Part shown: piece after piece, positions 40,624 through 51,133 of the stretch
Numbering within the stretch: the stretch's first letter is position 1
Layout of the letters: every line of letters begins with the position of its first letter
Origin: Betaproteobacteria bacterium
GTDB lineage: Bacteria; Pseudomonadota; Gammaproteobacteria; Burkholderiales; Rhodocyclaceae
Assembly (NCBI GenBank): GCA_012026885.1
Contig: VEPL01000011.1
Span: forward strand, 1 to 64,000
Length of the DNA: 64,000 nucleotides
Direction of reading: 5' to 3'
The notes under the pieces: generated by a model
Database searches by the model: none
Told to the model about the DNA's origin: nothing
What the model saw: the letters and a program-made list of their open reading frames with translations, nothing else
Program-made: the position numbers and the translations under genes

Positions 40624-41775
40624 ATGAAGCAGACCATGAAGAAAATCGCCGCCGGCGCCGCACTGGCCTTCGGCGCCCTCGCCACCGGCGCCTTCGCCGC
40701 CGAGCCGATCAAGATCGGTTCGGTGCTGTCGGTGACCGGCCCCGCCGCCTTCCTTGGCGACCCCGAGCTGAAGACGCTGCAGATGTACGTCGATGACATA
40801 AACAAGAAGGGCGGCGTCATCGGCCGGCCGCTGCAGCTCGTCCATTACGACGACGGCAGCGACGCCAACAAGGCCAACGGCTTCGCCAAGCGCCTGATCG
40901 ACGACGACAAGGTGGACATCATCGTCGGCGGCACCACCACCGGGTCGACGATGTCGATGGTGCCGCTGGTCGAGAAGGCCGGCGTGCCGTTCATCTCGCT
41001 GGCCGGCGCCGTGGTCATCATCGAGCCGGTCAAGAAGTTCGTCTTCAAGACGCCGCACACCGACCGCATGGCCGCCGAGAAGGTCTTCGAGGACATGAAG
41101 AAGCGCGGCATCAGCAAGGTCGCCCTGCTCTCCGAGACCTCCGGCTTCGGCCAGTCCGGCAAGAAGGAAACCGAGGGCGTCGCCGCCAAGTACGGCATCA
41201 CGCTGGTGGCCAGCGAGACCTACGGTCCCAAGGACACCGACATGAGCCCGCAACTGACCAAGATCAAGGGCACCCCGGGCGTCCAGGCCGTGTTCATCTT
41301 CGGCCTCGGCCAGGGTCCGGCGATCGCCACCAAGAACTACAAGCAGCTCGGCATCGCCCTGCCGCTCTACCACGCGCACGGCGTCGGTTCCGAGGAGTTC
41401 ATCAAGCTGGCCGGCCCTGCGGCTGAAGGTGTCCGCCTGCCGGCCGCCGCGCTGCTGGTCGCCGACAAGCTGCCGGCCAACGACCCGCAGAAGAAGGTCG
41501 CCGTCGATTACACCAAGGCCTTCAACGACAAGTGGAAGACCGACGTGTCGACCTTCGGCGGCCACGCCTACGACGGCCTGATGATCGCGGTCGACGCGAT
41601 CAAGCGCGCCAATTCCACCGACAAGGCCAAGGTACGCGACGCGATCGAGGCGACCAAGGGCTACATCGGCACCGGCGGCATCGTGAACATGTCGGCCACC
41701 GACCACATGGGCCTCGACCTCTCGGCCTTCCGCATGCTCGAGATCAAGAACGGCGACTGGACCCTTGTCCAGTAA
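40624..41775 (+). CDS. Liv-type ABC transporter substrate-binding protein
   Basis: Signal peptide [80 protein letters not shown]. Confidence 0.9.
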   Translation: MKQTMKKIAAGAALAFGALATGAFAAEPIKIGSVLSVTGPAAFLGDPELKTLQMYVDDINKKGGVIGRPLQLVHYDDGSDANKANGFAKRLIDDDKVDIIVGGTTTGSTMSMVPLVEKAGVPFISLAGAVVIIEPVKKFVFKTPHTDRMAAEKVFEDMKKRGISKVALLSETSGFGQSGKKETEGVAAKYGITLVASETYGPKDTDMSPQLTKIKGTPGVQAVFIFGLGQGPAIATKNYKQLGIALPLYHAHGVGSEEFIKLAGPAAEGVRLPAAALLVADKLPANDPQKKVAVDYTKAFNDKWKTDVSTFGGHAYDGLMIAVDAIKRANSTDKAKVRDAIEATKGYIGTGGIVNMSATDHMGLDLSAFRMLEIKNGDWTLVQ

Positions 41776-41839
41776 GACCGTCCGCAACGGCCACCGGCCA
41801 CCCGGCCGGCGGCCGGTTCCTTTCCCCAAGGAGAAAGCG

Positions 41840-42853
41840 ATGTACACGCAATCGTTCAACGTTCCCGACAGCCCCGGCGGCAAGCCGGTGCCGCTGGCGC
41901 CCTCGCTCGAGGACCCAGTGCTGCAGGCCGCCTTCGACGCCCGCATCGACGCCGATGGCCGCATCGAGCCGCAGGACTGGATGCCGGAAGCCTATCGAAA
42001 GACCCTGATCCGCCAGATCAGCCAGCACGCGCACAGCGAGATCGTCGGCATGCTGCCGGAAGGCAACTGGATCTCGCGCGCGCCCAGCCTCAAACGCAAG
42101 GCCATCCTGATCGCCAAGGTGCAGGACGAAGGGGGCCACGGCCTCTACCTCTATTCCGCCGCCGAGACGCTGGGCACCAGCCGCGACCAGATGCTCGAAG
42201 GCCTGCACAGCGGCCGTGCCAAGTACAGCTCGATCTTCAACTATCCGACCCTGACCTGGGCCGACGTCGGCGTCATCGGCTGGCTGGTGGACGGTGCCGC
42301 GATCATGAACCAGATACCCCTTTGCCGCTGCTCCTACGGCCCCTACGCGCGGGCCATGGTACGCGTGTGCAAGGAGGAATCCTTCCACCAGCGCCAGGGC
42401 TACGAAGCCCTGCTGGAGATGATGACCGGCACCGAGGAACAGAAGGCGATGGTGCAGGATGCCGTCAATCGCTGGTGGTGGAAGTGCCTTGCCATGTTCG
42501 GCCCGCCCGACGCCGACAGCCCGAACAGCGCGCAGGGCATGCGCTGGGGCATCAAGCGCGTGTCCAACGACGAGTTGCGCCAGAAGTTCGTCGATGCCAC
42601 GGTGCCGCAGGCGAAGGTGCTCGGCGTCACGCTGCCCGACCGCGACCTGAAGTGGAACGAGGAACGCCAGCATCACGACTACGGCGCCATCGACTGGGAC
42701 GAATTCTGGGCGACCGTGAATGGCAACGGCCCGTGCAACAAGGAACGCCTGGCGACCCGCGTCAAGGCACACAACGAGGGTCAGTGGGTGCGCGATGCCG
42801 CGCTGGCCCACGCCAGGAAGCAACAGGAACGCAAGATGAAGGAGGCAGCATGA
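41840..42853 (+). CDS. paaA: PaaA, phenylacetyl-CoA epoxidase subunit
   Basis: [105 protein letters not shown]. Confidence 0.95.
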   Translation: MYTQSFNVPDSPGGKPVPLAPSLEDPVLQAAFDARIDADGRIEPQDWMPEAYRKTLIRQISQHAHSEIVGMLPEGNWISRAPSLKRKAILIAKVQDEGGHGLYLYSAAETLGTSRDQMLEGLHSGRAKYSSIFNYPTLTWADVGVIGWLVDGAAIMNQIPLCRCSYGPYARAMVRVCKEESFHQRQGYEALLEMMTGTEEQKAMVQDAVNRWWWKCLAMFGPPDADSPNSAQGMRWGIKRVSNDELRQKFVDATVPQAKVLGVTLPDRDLKWNEERQHHDYGAIDWDEFWATVNGNGPCNKERLATRVKAHNEGQWVRDAALAHARKQQERKMKEAA

Positions 42854-43143
42854 GCACCGCACTGAAGGAATGGCCGCTCTGGGAAATTTTCGTGCGCAGC
42901 AAGCAGGGCCTCGAGCACAAGCACTGCGGCAGCCTGCACGCCGCCGACGCGGCGCAGGCGCTCGACATGGCGCGCGACGTCTACACCCGCCGCCAGGAAG
43001 GCGTCAGCATCTGGGTCGTCGAGTCGAAGGCGATCACCGCCAGCAACCCGGACGAGAAGGGTGAACTGTTCGACCCGGCGGCCGACAAGATCTACCGCCA
43101 CCCGACCTTCTACGACATCCCGGACGAAGTGGGGCACATGTAA
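42850..43143 (+). CDS. paaB: PaaB, phenylacetyl-CoA epoxidase subunit
   Basis: [57 protein letters not shown]. Confidence 0.95.
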   Translation: MSTALKEWPLWEIFVRSKQGLEHKHCGSLHAADAAQALDMARDVYTRRQEGVSIWVVESKAITASNPDEKGELFDPAADKIYRHPTFYDIPDEVGHM

Positions 43144-43925
43144 TGCGCGCCGCCATCGACTACCTGCTGCACCTCGCCGACAACGCGCTGGTCCTCGGCC
43201 AGCGCAATGCCGAATGGTGCGGCCACGGGCCGATCCTCGAGGAAGACATCGCGCTGTCCAATGTCAGCCTCGACCTGATCGGCCAGGCCCGCCTGCTCTA
43301 CCAGCTGGTCGCCAGACTGAAGGGCGGCAACACCTCCGAGGACAAGCTGGCCTACTTCCGCGACGCCCACCAGTTCCGCAACTACACCTTGCTCGAACTG
43401 CCGCACCACGGCCCGCTGTCCGGTTACGCCCACAGCAGCATGGATTACGGCACGACCATCGTCCGCAACTTCCTGTACAGCGCGCTGATGGCATTGCTCT
43501 GGGAAGCGCTGGAGAAATCGGCCGACGCCGAACTGGCCGCCATCGCCGCCAAGTCGCTCAAGGAAGTGCGCTACCACCTGCGTCATTCCCGCGACTGGCT
43601 GGTCCGCCTCGGCGACGGCACCGACGAATCGCATGCCCGCGCCCAGGCCGCCGTCGATCACCTGTTCCCCTACACCGCGGAATTCTGGGCCGACAGCCCG
43701 GCCGAAGAAGCCGCGATAAAGGCCGGGGTCGGTGTCGACCTGCAGACGCTCAAGGCCGACTGGAACGCCATCGTCGATGCCGCCTTCGCCGAAGCGACCC
43801 TGCAGCGCCCGACGGTCGCGGGTTACGTGCCCGAGGGCAAGCTCGGCCGGCACTCCGAGCATCTCGGCTTCCTGCTCGCCGAGATGCAGAGCCTGGCCCG
43901 CGCCCATCCGAACGGCAACTGGTAA
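43143..43925 (+). CDS. paaC: PaaC, phenylacetyl-CoA epoxidase subunit
   Basis: LLHLADNALVLGQRNAEWCGHGPILEEDIALSNVSLDLIGQARLLY. Confidence 0.95.
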   Translation: MRAAIDYLLHLADNALVLGQRNAEWCGHGPILEEDIALSNVSLDLIGQARLLYQLVARLKGGNTSEDKLAYFRDAHQFRNYTLLELPHHGPLSGYAHSSMDYGTTIVRNFLYSALMALLWEALEKSADAELAAIAAKSLKEVRYHLRHSRDWLVRLGDGTDESHARAQAAVDHLFPYTAEFWADSPAEEAAIKAGVGVDLQTLKADWNAIVDAAFAEATLQRPTVAGYVPEGKLGRHSEHLGFLLAEMQSLARAHPNGNW

Positions 43926-43929
43926 GCCG

Positions 43930-44430
43930 ATGACGAACGCCGTCGAGGCCGCCTGGGCCGCGCTGGACGAACTGGCCGACCCGGAAATCCCGGTCATCTC
44001 GCTGCGCGATCTCGGCATCCTGCGCGATGTGCACCAGGGGCCGGACGGGCTGGAGGTGGTGATCACGCCGACCTACAGCGGCTGCCCGGCGATGGGCCAG
44101 ATCGAGGACGACGTGCGGTCGACGCTGAAAAAGGCCGGTATTTCGGCGCGTGTCGTCACCCAGCTCGCCCCGGCCTGGACCACCGACTGGATGAGCGACG
44201 CCGGCAAGGAAAAGCTGCGCGCCTACGGCATCGCCCCGCCGCACCGGACGCCGGCCGGCAGCAACGTCGTCCGCTTCATCAGCAAGCCGGCCAGCGCGGA
44301 AGCTGTCCCCTGCCCGCATTGCGGCTCGGCCGACACGATCGAGACCTCGCATTTCGGATCGACGGCCTGCAAGGCGCTCTACAAGTGCCGCGCTTGCCAG
44401 GAACCGTTCGACTACTTCAAACCCTATTAG
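43930..44430 (+). CDS. paaD: PaaD, phenylacetyl-CoA epoxidase accessory protein
   Basis: MTNAVEAAWAALDELADPEIPVISLRDLGILRDV...CPHCGSADTIETSHFGSTACKALYKCRACQEPFDYFKPY. Confidence 0.95.
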   Translation: MTNAVEAAWAALDELADPEIPVISLRDLGILRDVHQGPDGLEVVITPTYSGCPAMGQIEDDVRSTLKKAGISARVVTQLAPAWTTDWMSDAGKEKLRAYGIAPPHRTPAGSNVVRFISKPASAEAVPCPHCGSADTIETSHFGSTACKALYKCRACQEPFDYFKPY

Positions 44431-44435
44431 GCAGT

Positions 44436-44458
44436 GCCGTTGCCGCCGCGGCAACGGC
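44436..44458. repeat. Intra-operon hairpin between paaD and paaE
   Basis: GCCGTTGCC-gccgc-GGCAACGGC: 9-bp perfect stem, 5-nt loop, no U-tract. Confidence 0.7.
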
Positions 44459-44476
44459 GCGACCGGAGACCCCGAC

Positions 44477-45574
44477 ATGTCAGCCCCCCGTTTTCACGAT
44501 CTCACCATCAAGCGCGTGCACCCTGAAGCCGCCGGCTCGGTGGCGGTCACCTTCGCCATCCCTGACGACGCCCGCGAGGCATTCCGCTTCGAGCCGGGGC
44601 AGTTCCTCACCGTGCGCAAGAGCATCGACGGCCAGGACGTACGTCGCAGTTACTCGATCAGCAGCCCGCGCAGCCGCCTCGCCCACGGCGGGGAAATCGA
44701 GATCGGCATCCGCCCGGTCGAGGGTGGCCTCTTTTCCAACTGGGCCGCGCAATCACTGAAGGCCGGCGACACGCTGGCGGTGATGCCGCCGGACGGCCGC
44801 TTCACGGTGAAGAAGCAGCGCGCCATCCACCGCGTCGGCTTCGCCGCCGGCTCGGGAATCACGCCCATCCTGTCGATCGCCGCGACGACCCTCGAAGAGC
44901 AGCCGGAATCGAAGTTCACGCTGGTCTACGGCAACCGCCGGATGTCCAGCGTGATGTTCAACGAGGCGCTGCAGGACCTCAAGGACCGCTACCGCGACCG
45001 CCTGACGCTGATCCACATCCTCTCCCGCCAGGCGCAGGAGGTCGATCTGCTGCAGGGGCGCATCGACGGCGACAAGGTGCGTGCCGTGATCAAGGCCCTG
45101 CTGCCGGTGGCGAGCATGGACGAGGTCTTCATCTGCGGCCCGGAAGCGATGATCGAAGCGACGGAGAAGGCGCTGATCGAGGCCGGCGTGCCGGAAAGCC
45201 GCGTCCATACCGAACGCTTCACGTCCGGGCCCGCGCAGGCGGCCAAGATCCAGGCCGATACCGATGCCGCGCCGACCCGCAGCGCGGCCAGCAAGGACGT
45301 CGCGCTGACCGTCATCCTCGACGGCAAGGCGCACGAACTGCAGGTCGGTGCCGACGAGCACGTCCTCGATGCCGCGCTGAACGCCGGCCTCGACCTGCCT
45401 TTCTCGTGCAAGGCCGGCGTCTGCTGCACCTGCCGCGCCAAGGTGCTGTGCGGCGAGGTGGTGATGGACAAGAACTTCACGCTGGAAGGTGACGAGATGG
45501 CGCAGGGCTACGTGCTGAGTTGCCAGGCGCGGGCGACCACCCCGCAGCTGACGGTCAGCTTCGACGAGCGCTGA
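44477..45574 (+). CDS. paaE: PaaE, phenylacetyl-CoA epoxidase reductase
   Basis: FDHLTIKRVHPEAAGSV-like start (FHDLTIKRVHPEAAGSVAVTF), RRSYSISSPRS, FSCKAGVCCTCRAKVLCGEVVMDKNFTLEGDEMAQGYVLSCQA. Confidence 0.94.
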   Translation: MSAPRFHDLTIKRVHPEAAGSVAVTFAIPDDAREAFRFEPGQFLTVRKSIDGQDVRRSYSISSPRSRLAHGGEIEIGIRPVEGGLFSNWAAQSLKAGDTLAVMPPDGRFTVKKQRAIHRVGFAAGSGITPILSIAATTLEEQPESKFTLVYGNRRMSSVMFNEALQDLKDRYRDRLTLIHILSRQAQEVDLLQGRIDGDKVRAVIKALLPVASMDEVFICGPEAMIEATEKALIEAGVPESRVHTERFTSGPAQAAKIQADTDAAPTRSAASKDVALTVILDGKAHELQVGADEHVLDAALNAGLDLPFSCKAGVCCTCRAKVLCGEVVMDKNFTLEGDEMAQGYVLSCQARATTPQLTVSFDER

Positions 45575-45614
45575 TATCTACTAGAATCCATCGAATTCAA
45601 CCTGGAGAGCAGAC

Positions 45615-46388
45615 ATGACCCAAGTAGTCCTCACCGAAGTTCACGGCAAGGTCGGCCTGATCCGCATCAACCGGCCGGAAGCGCTCAACGCCCTGAACAA
45701 TGACGTGGTCGACGGCATCGGCGCCGCCATCAACACCTTCGAAGCCGACGAGGCCATCGGCTGCATCGTCATCACCGGCAACGAGAAGGCCTTCGCCGCC
45801 GGGGCGGACATCGTCTTCATGAAAAACTTCGACTACATGGACGCCTACAAGTCCGACTTCATCACCCGCAACTGGGAGCGGATCAAGACGGCGAGGAAGC
45901 CGGTGATCGCCGCGGTGGCCGGCTTCGCGCTGGGCGGGGGCTGCGAGATGGCGATGATGTGCGACATGATCTTCGCCGCCGATACCGCGAAATTCGGCCA
46001 GCCCGAGATCAAGCTCGGCACCCTGCCCGGCGCCGGCGGCACCCAGCGCCTGCCGCGCGCGGTGGGCAAGGCCAAGGCGATGGACCTGTGCCTGACCGCC
46101 CGCTTCATGGACGCCGCCGAAGCCGAGAAGGCCGGCCTCGTCGCCCGCATCTACCCGGCCGACCAGCTGCTCGAGGAAACGCTGAAGGCGGCCCAGACGA
46201 TCGCCAATTTCTCGCTGCCGGTCGTGATGATGGTCAAGGAGTCGGTCAATCGCGCCTTCGAGTCGTCGCTCAACGAGGGGCTCCTCTTCGAGCGCCGCGC
46301 CTTCCACGCCGCGTTCGCGCTGGAGGACCAGAAGGAAGGCATGGCCGCCTTCGCCGAGAAGCGCAAGCCGGCGTTCAGGAACCGCTGA
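45615..46388 (+). CDS. paaF: PaaF enoyl-CoA hydratase
   Basis: [66 protein letters not shown]. Confidence 0.9.
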   Translation: MTQVVLTEVHGKVGLIRINRPEALNALNNDVVDGIGAAINTFEADEAIGCIVITGNEKAFAAGADIVFMKNFDYMDAYKSDFITRNWERIKTARKPVIAAVAGFALGGGCEMAMMCDMIFAADTAKFGQPEIKLGTLPGAGGTQRLPRAVGKAKAMDLCLTARFMDAAEAEKAGLVARIYPADQLLEETLKAAQTIANFSLPVVMMVKESVNRAFESSLNEGLLFERRAFHAAFALEDQKEGMAAFAEKRKPAFRNR

Positions 46389-46399
46389 CTGGCGCCTCG

Positions 46400-46439
46400 C
46401 GGTCGACCGGGGAAATTGGGCGATTTTCCCGGTCGACCG
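46400..46439. repeat. Inverted repeat containing two GGTCGACC palindromes downstream of paaF
   Basis: CGGTCGACCGGGGAAAT-tgggcg-ATTTTCCCGGTCGACCG; 16/17 arm complementarity. Confidence 0.8.
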
Positions 46440-46452
46440 TAACATCCGCCCC

Positions 46453-47508
46453 GTGCATCTGTTCGCCGACATTTCCAGCCACGGCTACGGCCACCTGGCC
46501 ATCGCCGCGCCCATCCTCGGCGCCCTCGCCGATGCCTGCCCGGACCCGCGCCTCACCGTGCGCAGCGCCCTGCCCGCGGCCAAGCTGCGCGAGCGCATCC
46601 CGCAGCCGTTCACGTTGATTCCCGGCAGCAGCGATTTCGGCTACGTGATGCACGATGCGCTGGCCATCGACCGCGCCGCGACCGCCCGCGCCTACCGCGC
46701 GGCGCATGCCGACTGGCCGGCGGCGGTTGCCGCGGAGGCGCGTTTCCTCGCGGCACTTGGGCCCGACGCGGTACTGACCAGCGTCGCCTACCTGCCGCTG
46801 GCCGGCGCCGCGGCCTGCGGCATTCCGTCTTTTTCCGCCTGCTCGCTGAACTGGGCCGACCTCTTCGCACACTTTTTCGGCGACGAAGCATGGGCGCCGC
46901 CCATCCATGCCCACATGCTCGCCGCCTACCGCAGCGCGCGCGCCTTCATCCGCATCACGCCGGGAATGGCGATGGACTCGCTCGCGAACCTGCGGCCGGT
47001 CGGCCCGGTGGCGACGCGCGGGCGCCGGACCGACCTCGGGCTCGCCGGTGAGCGGGCGGTGCTGGTCGCGATGGGCGGCATCGCCCACCACCTGCCGGTA
47101 GACGACTGGCCGCACCTGCCCGGCGTGCGCTGGCTGGTCGCCGGCCACTGGCGCTGCACGCACCCGGACGCCGTTGCCTGGGAGGGCTTCGGCCTCGACT
47201 TCAACGACCTCCTCTGCTCGGCCGACGCGGTCATCACCAAACCGGGCTACGGCACCTTCGCCGAGGCCGCCTGCAACGGCATTCCCCTGCTCTACCAGCG
47301 GCGCCCTGACTGGCCGGAGCAGGAGCCGCTGATCGACTGGCTCCACGGGAAAGCGCGCTGCGCCGAAGTGAGCGCCCGCCAACTTGCAGCTGGCGAGGTT
47401 GGCGACACGCTGCAGCGCCTGTGGGCGCACCCCGCGCCGCCACCACCGGAGGCGACCGGCGCCGCCGAGGCCGCAGCGATCCTGCTCGAGTACGAAGCTT
47501 CAGGCTGA
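46453..47508 (+). CDS. Glycosyltransferase-like hypothetical protein (MurG/UGT-like fold)
   Basis: GTG start; MHLFADISSHGYGHLAIAAPILGALADACPDPRLTVRS...SADAVITKPGYGTFAEAACNGIPLLYQRRPDWPEQEPLIDWL. Confidence 0.75.
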   Translation: MHLFADISSHGYGHLAIAAPILGALADACPDPRLTVRSALPAAKLRERIPQPFTLIPGSSDFGYVMHDALAIDRAATARAYRAAHADWPAAVAAEARFLAALGPDAVLTSVAYLPLAGAAACGIPSFSACSLNWADLFAHFFGDEAWAPPIHAHMLAAYRSARAFIRITPGMAMDSLANLRPVGPVATRGRRTDLGLAGERAVLVAMGGIAHHLPVDDWPHLPGVRWLVAGHWRCTHPDAVAWEGFGLDFNDLLCSADAVITKPGYGTFAEAACNGIPLLYQRRPDWPEQEPLIDWLHGKARCAEVSARQLAAGEVGDTLQRLWAHPAPPPPEATGAAEAAAILLEYEASG

Positions 47509-47631
47509 CGGCACGATCGCATCTGGGCTGACTGACGCAGTTCGACCCGTTGCTGTCAGGAGGCATATCTAATTCGAACCTCCGATTGTCATCCGAGGCG
47601 ATTGCTACCTGTCGATGGGATCCGTAACAAC

Positions 47632-48117
47632 TCAAGGCCGCGGGGGTGACATTCCAAACCTCTTGGGCAAATCACTTCCCCAGATGTCAAGGCAAGGTTC
47701 AGTTATGGCAGCCGCATTCCCTGCGAAGAACGCGCTAGCCATGCAGTCTTTTGATTCGAATATCGGCTGCAACGCGACTCCCTGCGCATCGAACGGAACA
47801 ATCAATCTACGGTACCGCGTTCCCCCGACGACGATGCCGCCCGCTGTATTCCCAGCCGCCATGATCAGCGCCATTCCTCCATACCCATAGGCGCTTCCAT
47901 AGCTTATCCACGATTCGTTGTCGGCAATTGCGTCCGGCTCACCGAGATGCATCATCACGTCCGCGCGCGTCGTATCTTCCGGCCTGATGAATGCTGGAAT
48001 CACCCCAGGAACATTCTGCCGCGAGCCGCCTTCATAGCCAGGAGGGAGAGGCACAGGACAGCCTGCAAGCGTGATCGAGAGCATTGTGACAACCAATGGC
48101 CTGACTAAACTGTCCAT
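47632..48117 (-). CDS. Putative lipoprotein
   Basis: MDSLVRPLVVTMLSITLAGCPVPLPPGYEG: signal peptide with lipobox; 161 aa. Confidence 0.65.
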   Translation of the reverse strand: MDSLVRPLVVTMLSITLAGCPVPLPPGYEGGSRQNVPGVIPAFIRPEDTTRADVMMHLGEPDAIADNESWISYGSAYGYGGMALIMAAGNTAGGIVVGGTRYRRLIVPFDAQGVALQPIFESKDCMASAFFAGNAAAITEPCLDIWGSDLPKRFGMSPPRP

Positions 48118-48129
48118 GATCAACCCGCT

Positions 48130-48465
48130 TCAATTTTGAAACTCTTCCTTGATCCTGACCAGGGAATGCCGACGAAGAATCCCCTTCTCGTCGATCGCCA
48201 GAACCAAGCTGTATTTGCCTGTAAATCCCCTTCCGGTCCTCTTTGAAAGCACATAACCCGACCCATCTTCGTCCAACCTGTAGGTCAATATGCGACCACC
48301 CTCAAATGTCGCACTTGGTTCTGCCAACCGCAGGTAAATCTCCTCCCGAGTCGTCACTCCATCCTGAAGGAAGCCCAGCAACTGTTTATTCCCAATCGGT
48401 GCTGTTGTGCATCCCGTCATAGCTAGGAGAAGCGCAGCCAATAGCTGCATTTTTAAGCTTGTCAT
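48130..48465 (-). CDS. Putative small lipoprotein, SmpA/BamE-like
   Basis: MTSLKMQLLAALLLAMTGCTTAPIGNKQLLGFLQDGVTTREEIYLRLAEPSATFEGGRILTYRL; lipobox MTGC. Confidence 0.65.
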   Translation of the reverse strand: MTSLKMQLLAALLLAMTGCTTAPIGNKQLLGFLQDGVTTREEIYLRLAEPSATFEGGRILTYRLDEDGSGYVLSKRTGRGFTGKYSLVLAIDEKGILRRHSLVRIKEEFQN

Positions 48466-48766
48466 CACGCCACCCCCGATTCCTGGCCCAAACCTATGAC
48501 ATACACCTACGGGCAATTTAGTACTTGCAGCAACTCAATGCAAACAGCATTGTTTGATTCGCCTTTGCTCTCAGGGTCAGCCCTAACCGGACAACCCTTT
48601 TAGGGCTTACCGCATTAATCAGAATGGAGGGGCTCGGCGAATGTCCGTTGCTCGTACTCGACGTCACTCCGGTTTGGTGCCGGCAATCAACAACAGCATC
48701 AGCGCCGGCAGGCAGACGCTTCTAATTCATGTGCAATGGGACACCGAACAAATGGATTGACCTCGA

Positions 48767-49564
48767 TTAAGCCCTGAGCGCCTGCTGCGCGTAGCGGCGC
48801 AGTGCGTTCATGTCGGCCGCGCGCGCTTCCTTGTCGCGCGAGTTGAGGACGACCAGCGCGACGACCTGGCCGCCGATGCGCTCGGCCATCGCCAGGCAGT
48901 AGCCGGCCGCCGAGGTGAATCCGGTCTTGCCGGAAAGCAGGGAGACCGAACGGTCGTGAGCGAAGCGGTTGACGTTGGCCTTGCCACCGACCGCCGGGCG
49001 TGTCGCCAGATCGCGGAACCACGGCACCTGCGACAGCTGCACGAGGAGGACGCCGAGGTCACGGGCACTGGCCTTGTTCAACGGCGAGAGCCCGGACGGG
49101 TCGCCGAAATCGAAGCTGAACAGCTGCATCTGCGTGAGCAGGGCGCGCATCGCGTACCGGAATTCCGGCCAGCCGCCGGGAAAGCTGCGCGACAGCGCCA
49201 TCGCGGCGCGGTTGTCCGAGGCGACGAGCAGCCACTCGAGCAGCTGGCCCCGGGTGTGGGTCGAGCCGACCGCGAGTTGCGAGGCCGTGTGCTGCGCACG
49301 CTCGGCGTCGTCGGCGACGATGCGGATGCGCTCGTCGAGCGGCAGGTCGGCGGAGAGGACGACCCAGGCGGTGATCAGCTTGCTGACCGAGGCGATCGAC
49401 ACCGGCGTGTCGGCCGCGACCTCGAGCAGGGTGTCGTTCATGTTGCCGGCCCAGGCGTGGCGGGCGGTCAGCCGCGGTGCCGGCGGCAATGCGGCAAGCG
49501 CGGCCGGCGCCGGGAGCAGGCCGGCAAGCCCCGCCAGCACGAGGCGGCGGCGTTCGACGCTCAC
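48767..49564 (-). CDS. D-alanyl-D-alanine carboxypeptidase/endopeptidase family serine peptidase (PBP7-like)
   Basis: GTG start; PVSIASVSKLITAWVVL (SxxK), SDNRAAMAL (SxN), LLSGKTGFTSAAGYCL (KTG). Confidence 0.85.
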   Translation of the reverse strand: MSVERRRLVLAGLAGLLPAPAALAALPPAPRLTARHAWAGNMNDTLLEVAADTPVSIASVSKLITAWVVLSADLPLDERIRIVADDAERAQHTASQLAVGSTHTRGQLLEWLLVASDNRAAMALSRSFPGGWPEFRYAMRALLTQMQLFSFDFGDPSGLSPLNKASARDLGVLLVQLSQVPWFRDLATRPAVGGKANVNRFAHDRSVSLLSGKTGFTSAAGYCLAMAERIGGQVVALVVLNSRDKEARAADMNALRRYAQQALRA

Positions 49565-49571
49565 GGCCGCT

Positions 49572-50174
49572 TCAGAAGCGCCAGCCGAAGCGCTTGAGGA
49601 GTTCGCCGGTCTCGCAGACCGGCAGGCCCATGACGCCGGTGAAGCTGCCCGCAAGGTGTTCGACGAACATGCCGGCGCGGCCCTGGATACCGTAGGCGCC
49701 GGCCTTGTCCATGCCCTCGCCGGTGAGGACGTAGCGGCGGATCTCCTCGTCGTCGAGCTTGCGGAAGCGGACTTCGCTGATGGAAACGACGTACTCGGTG
49801 CGCCAGTCCTCGCTGACGGCGACACCGGTCAGCACACGGTGCGTCTGGCCGGAGAGGCTGCGCAGGATCTCGGTGGCCTCGGCCATGTCGGCCGGTTTGC
49901 CGACAATGCGGCCGTTGAACTCGAGGGTCGTGTCGGCCGAGAGGACCGGACGCGGCGGCAGCTTGCGCTCGCGGATGACCTTGAGGCCGTGCGCGGACTT
50001 GGCGCGCGCGACGCGCTCGACATAGCGGGTCGGATCCTCGCCCGGGCGAGGCGTTTCGTCGGTCGCCGAATCGGCGCGCTCGCCGTCGCGGAAGATGATG
50101 GTGGTGAATTCGACGCCCATCTGGTGCAGCAGCTCGCGGCGGCGGGGGCTGCGTGAAGCAAGGTATAAGCGCAT
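49572..50174 (-). CDS. maf: Maf-family nucleotide pyrophosphatase
   Basis: MRLYLASRSPRRRELLHQMGVEFTTI...VLSADTTLEFNGRIVGKPADMAEATEILRSLSGQTHRVLTGVAV. Confidence 0.9.
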   Translation of the reverse strand: MRLYLASRSPRRRELLHQMGVEFTTIIFRDGERADSATDETPRPGEDPTRYVERVARAKSAHGLKVIRERKLPPRPVLSADTTLEFNGRIVGKPADMAEATEILRSLSGQTHRVLTGVAVSEDWRTEYVVSISEVRFRKLDDEEIRRYVLTGEGMDKAGAYGIQGRAGMFVEHLAGSFTGVMGLPVCETGELLKRFGWRF

Positions 50175-50300
50175 GGCAGGCCTGTCTCGTTTGTGTTTTT
50201 GGGCGCCCGCCCAGCCGGATGCGGCTGCGCCGGGCGCGTCGTGCGTAGTGTAGTCACCGGAGGCGGTCCTGCGCAACGCCGTTGCACCGGCGAGGCGCGC

Positions 50301-50771
50301 TCAGCCCTCGCGGTGGTAGGGATGGTTGCGCAGCACGCTGGCGGCGCGGTAGAGCTGCTCGCACAAAAGCAGCCGGGCGAGCCCGTGCGGCAAGGTCAGG
50401 CTGGAGAGGCGCAAGCGCTCGTCGGCGGCATCCTTCAGTTCGCCGTCGAGTCCGTCGGCGCCGCCGATCAGCAGGGCGACATCGCGTCCGTCCTGCATCC
50501 ATGCGGCAAGCCGGCGCGAGAGCTGGAGGGTGGTCAGGTCGTCACCGCGCTCGTCGAGGACGACGATGCGGCTGCCGGGCGCCAGCGCCTCGCGGATGCG
50601 CCCCTTCTCGGCTGCAAGCAGCTGCTCGCGGGATTTGGCACCGCGCGGCTCGGGCTTGATCTCGACCACGGCGAGCGGCGATTCGCGCGGCATGCGGCGG
50701 ACGTATTCGGCACAGCCTTCAGTGACCCATGCCGGCTGGCGGTTGCCGACAGCCAGCACGGCCAGCTTCAT
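50301..50771 (-). CDS. rlmH: 23S rRNA (pseudouridine1915-N3)-methyltransferase RlmH
   Basis: [28 protein letters not shown]...[57 protein letters not shown]. Confidence 0.95.
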   Translation of the reverse strand: MKLAVLAVGNRQPAWVTEGCAEYVRRMPRESPLAVVEIKPEPRGAKSREQLLAAEKGRIREALAPGSRIVVLDERGDDLTTLQLSRRLAAWMQDGRDVALLIGGADGLDGELKDAADERLRLSSLTLPHGLARLLLCEQLYRAASVLRNHPYHREG

Positions 50772-51133
50772 TCGCCGGCTGCCTGCTCCAGCGCCTTGCG
50801 GCGCGCGGCCGGCGTCGCCTGCCACAATTCCTCGAGGTTGTAATACATGCGCACCATCGGCTGCATGACATGGACGACGATGTCGCCGAGGTCGACGAGG
50901 ACCCACTCGCCGGCTTCCTCGCCCTCGACCGAGAGCACTTCGGCGCCGGCTTCGCGGACCTTTTCCTGGACGTTGCGGGCGAGCGCCTTGACCTGGCGGT
51001 TGGAATCGCCGGTGGCGATCACCAGCCGGTCGAACATCGAGGTGAGCTTGGTCGTGTTGATGACTTCGATGTCCTTGCCCTTGATGTCTTCGAGGGCGGA
51101 TACGACGATTTTTTGCAGCTTGCGCAGTTCCAT
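50768..51133 (-). CDS. rsfS: Ribosome silencing factor RsfS
   Basis: [55 protein letters not shown]...[27 protein letters not shown]. Confidence 0.95.
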   Translation of the reverse strand: MELRKLQKIVVSALEDIKGKDIEVINTTKLTSMFDRLVIATGDSNRQVKALARNVQEKVREAGAEVLSVEGEEAGEWVLVDLGDIVVHVMQPMVRMYYNLEELWQATPAARRKALEQAAGE

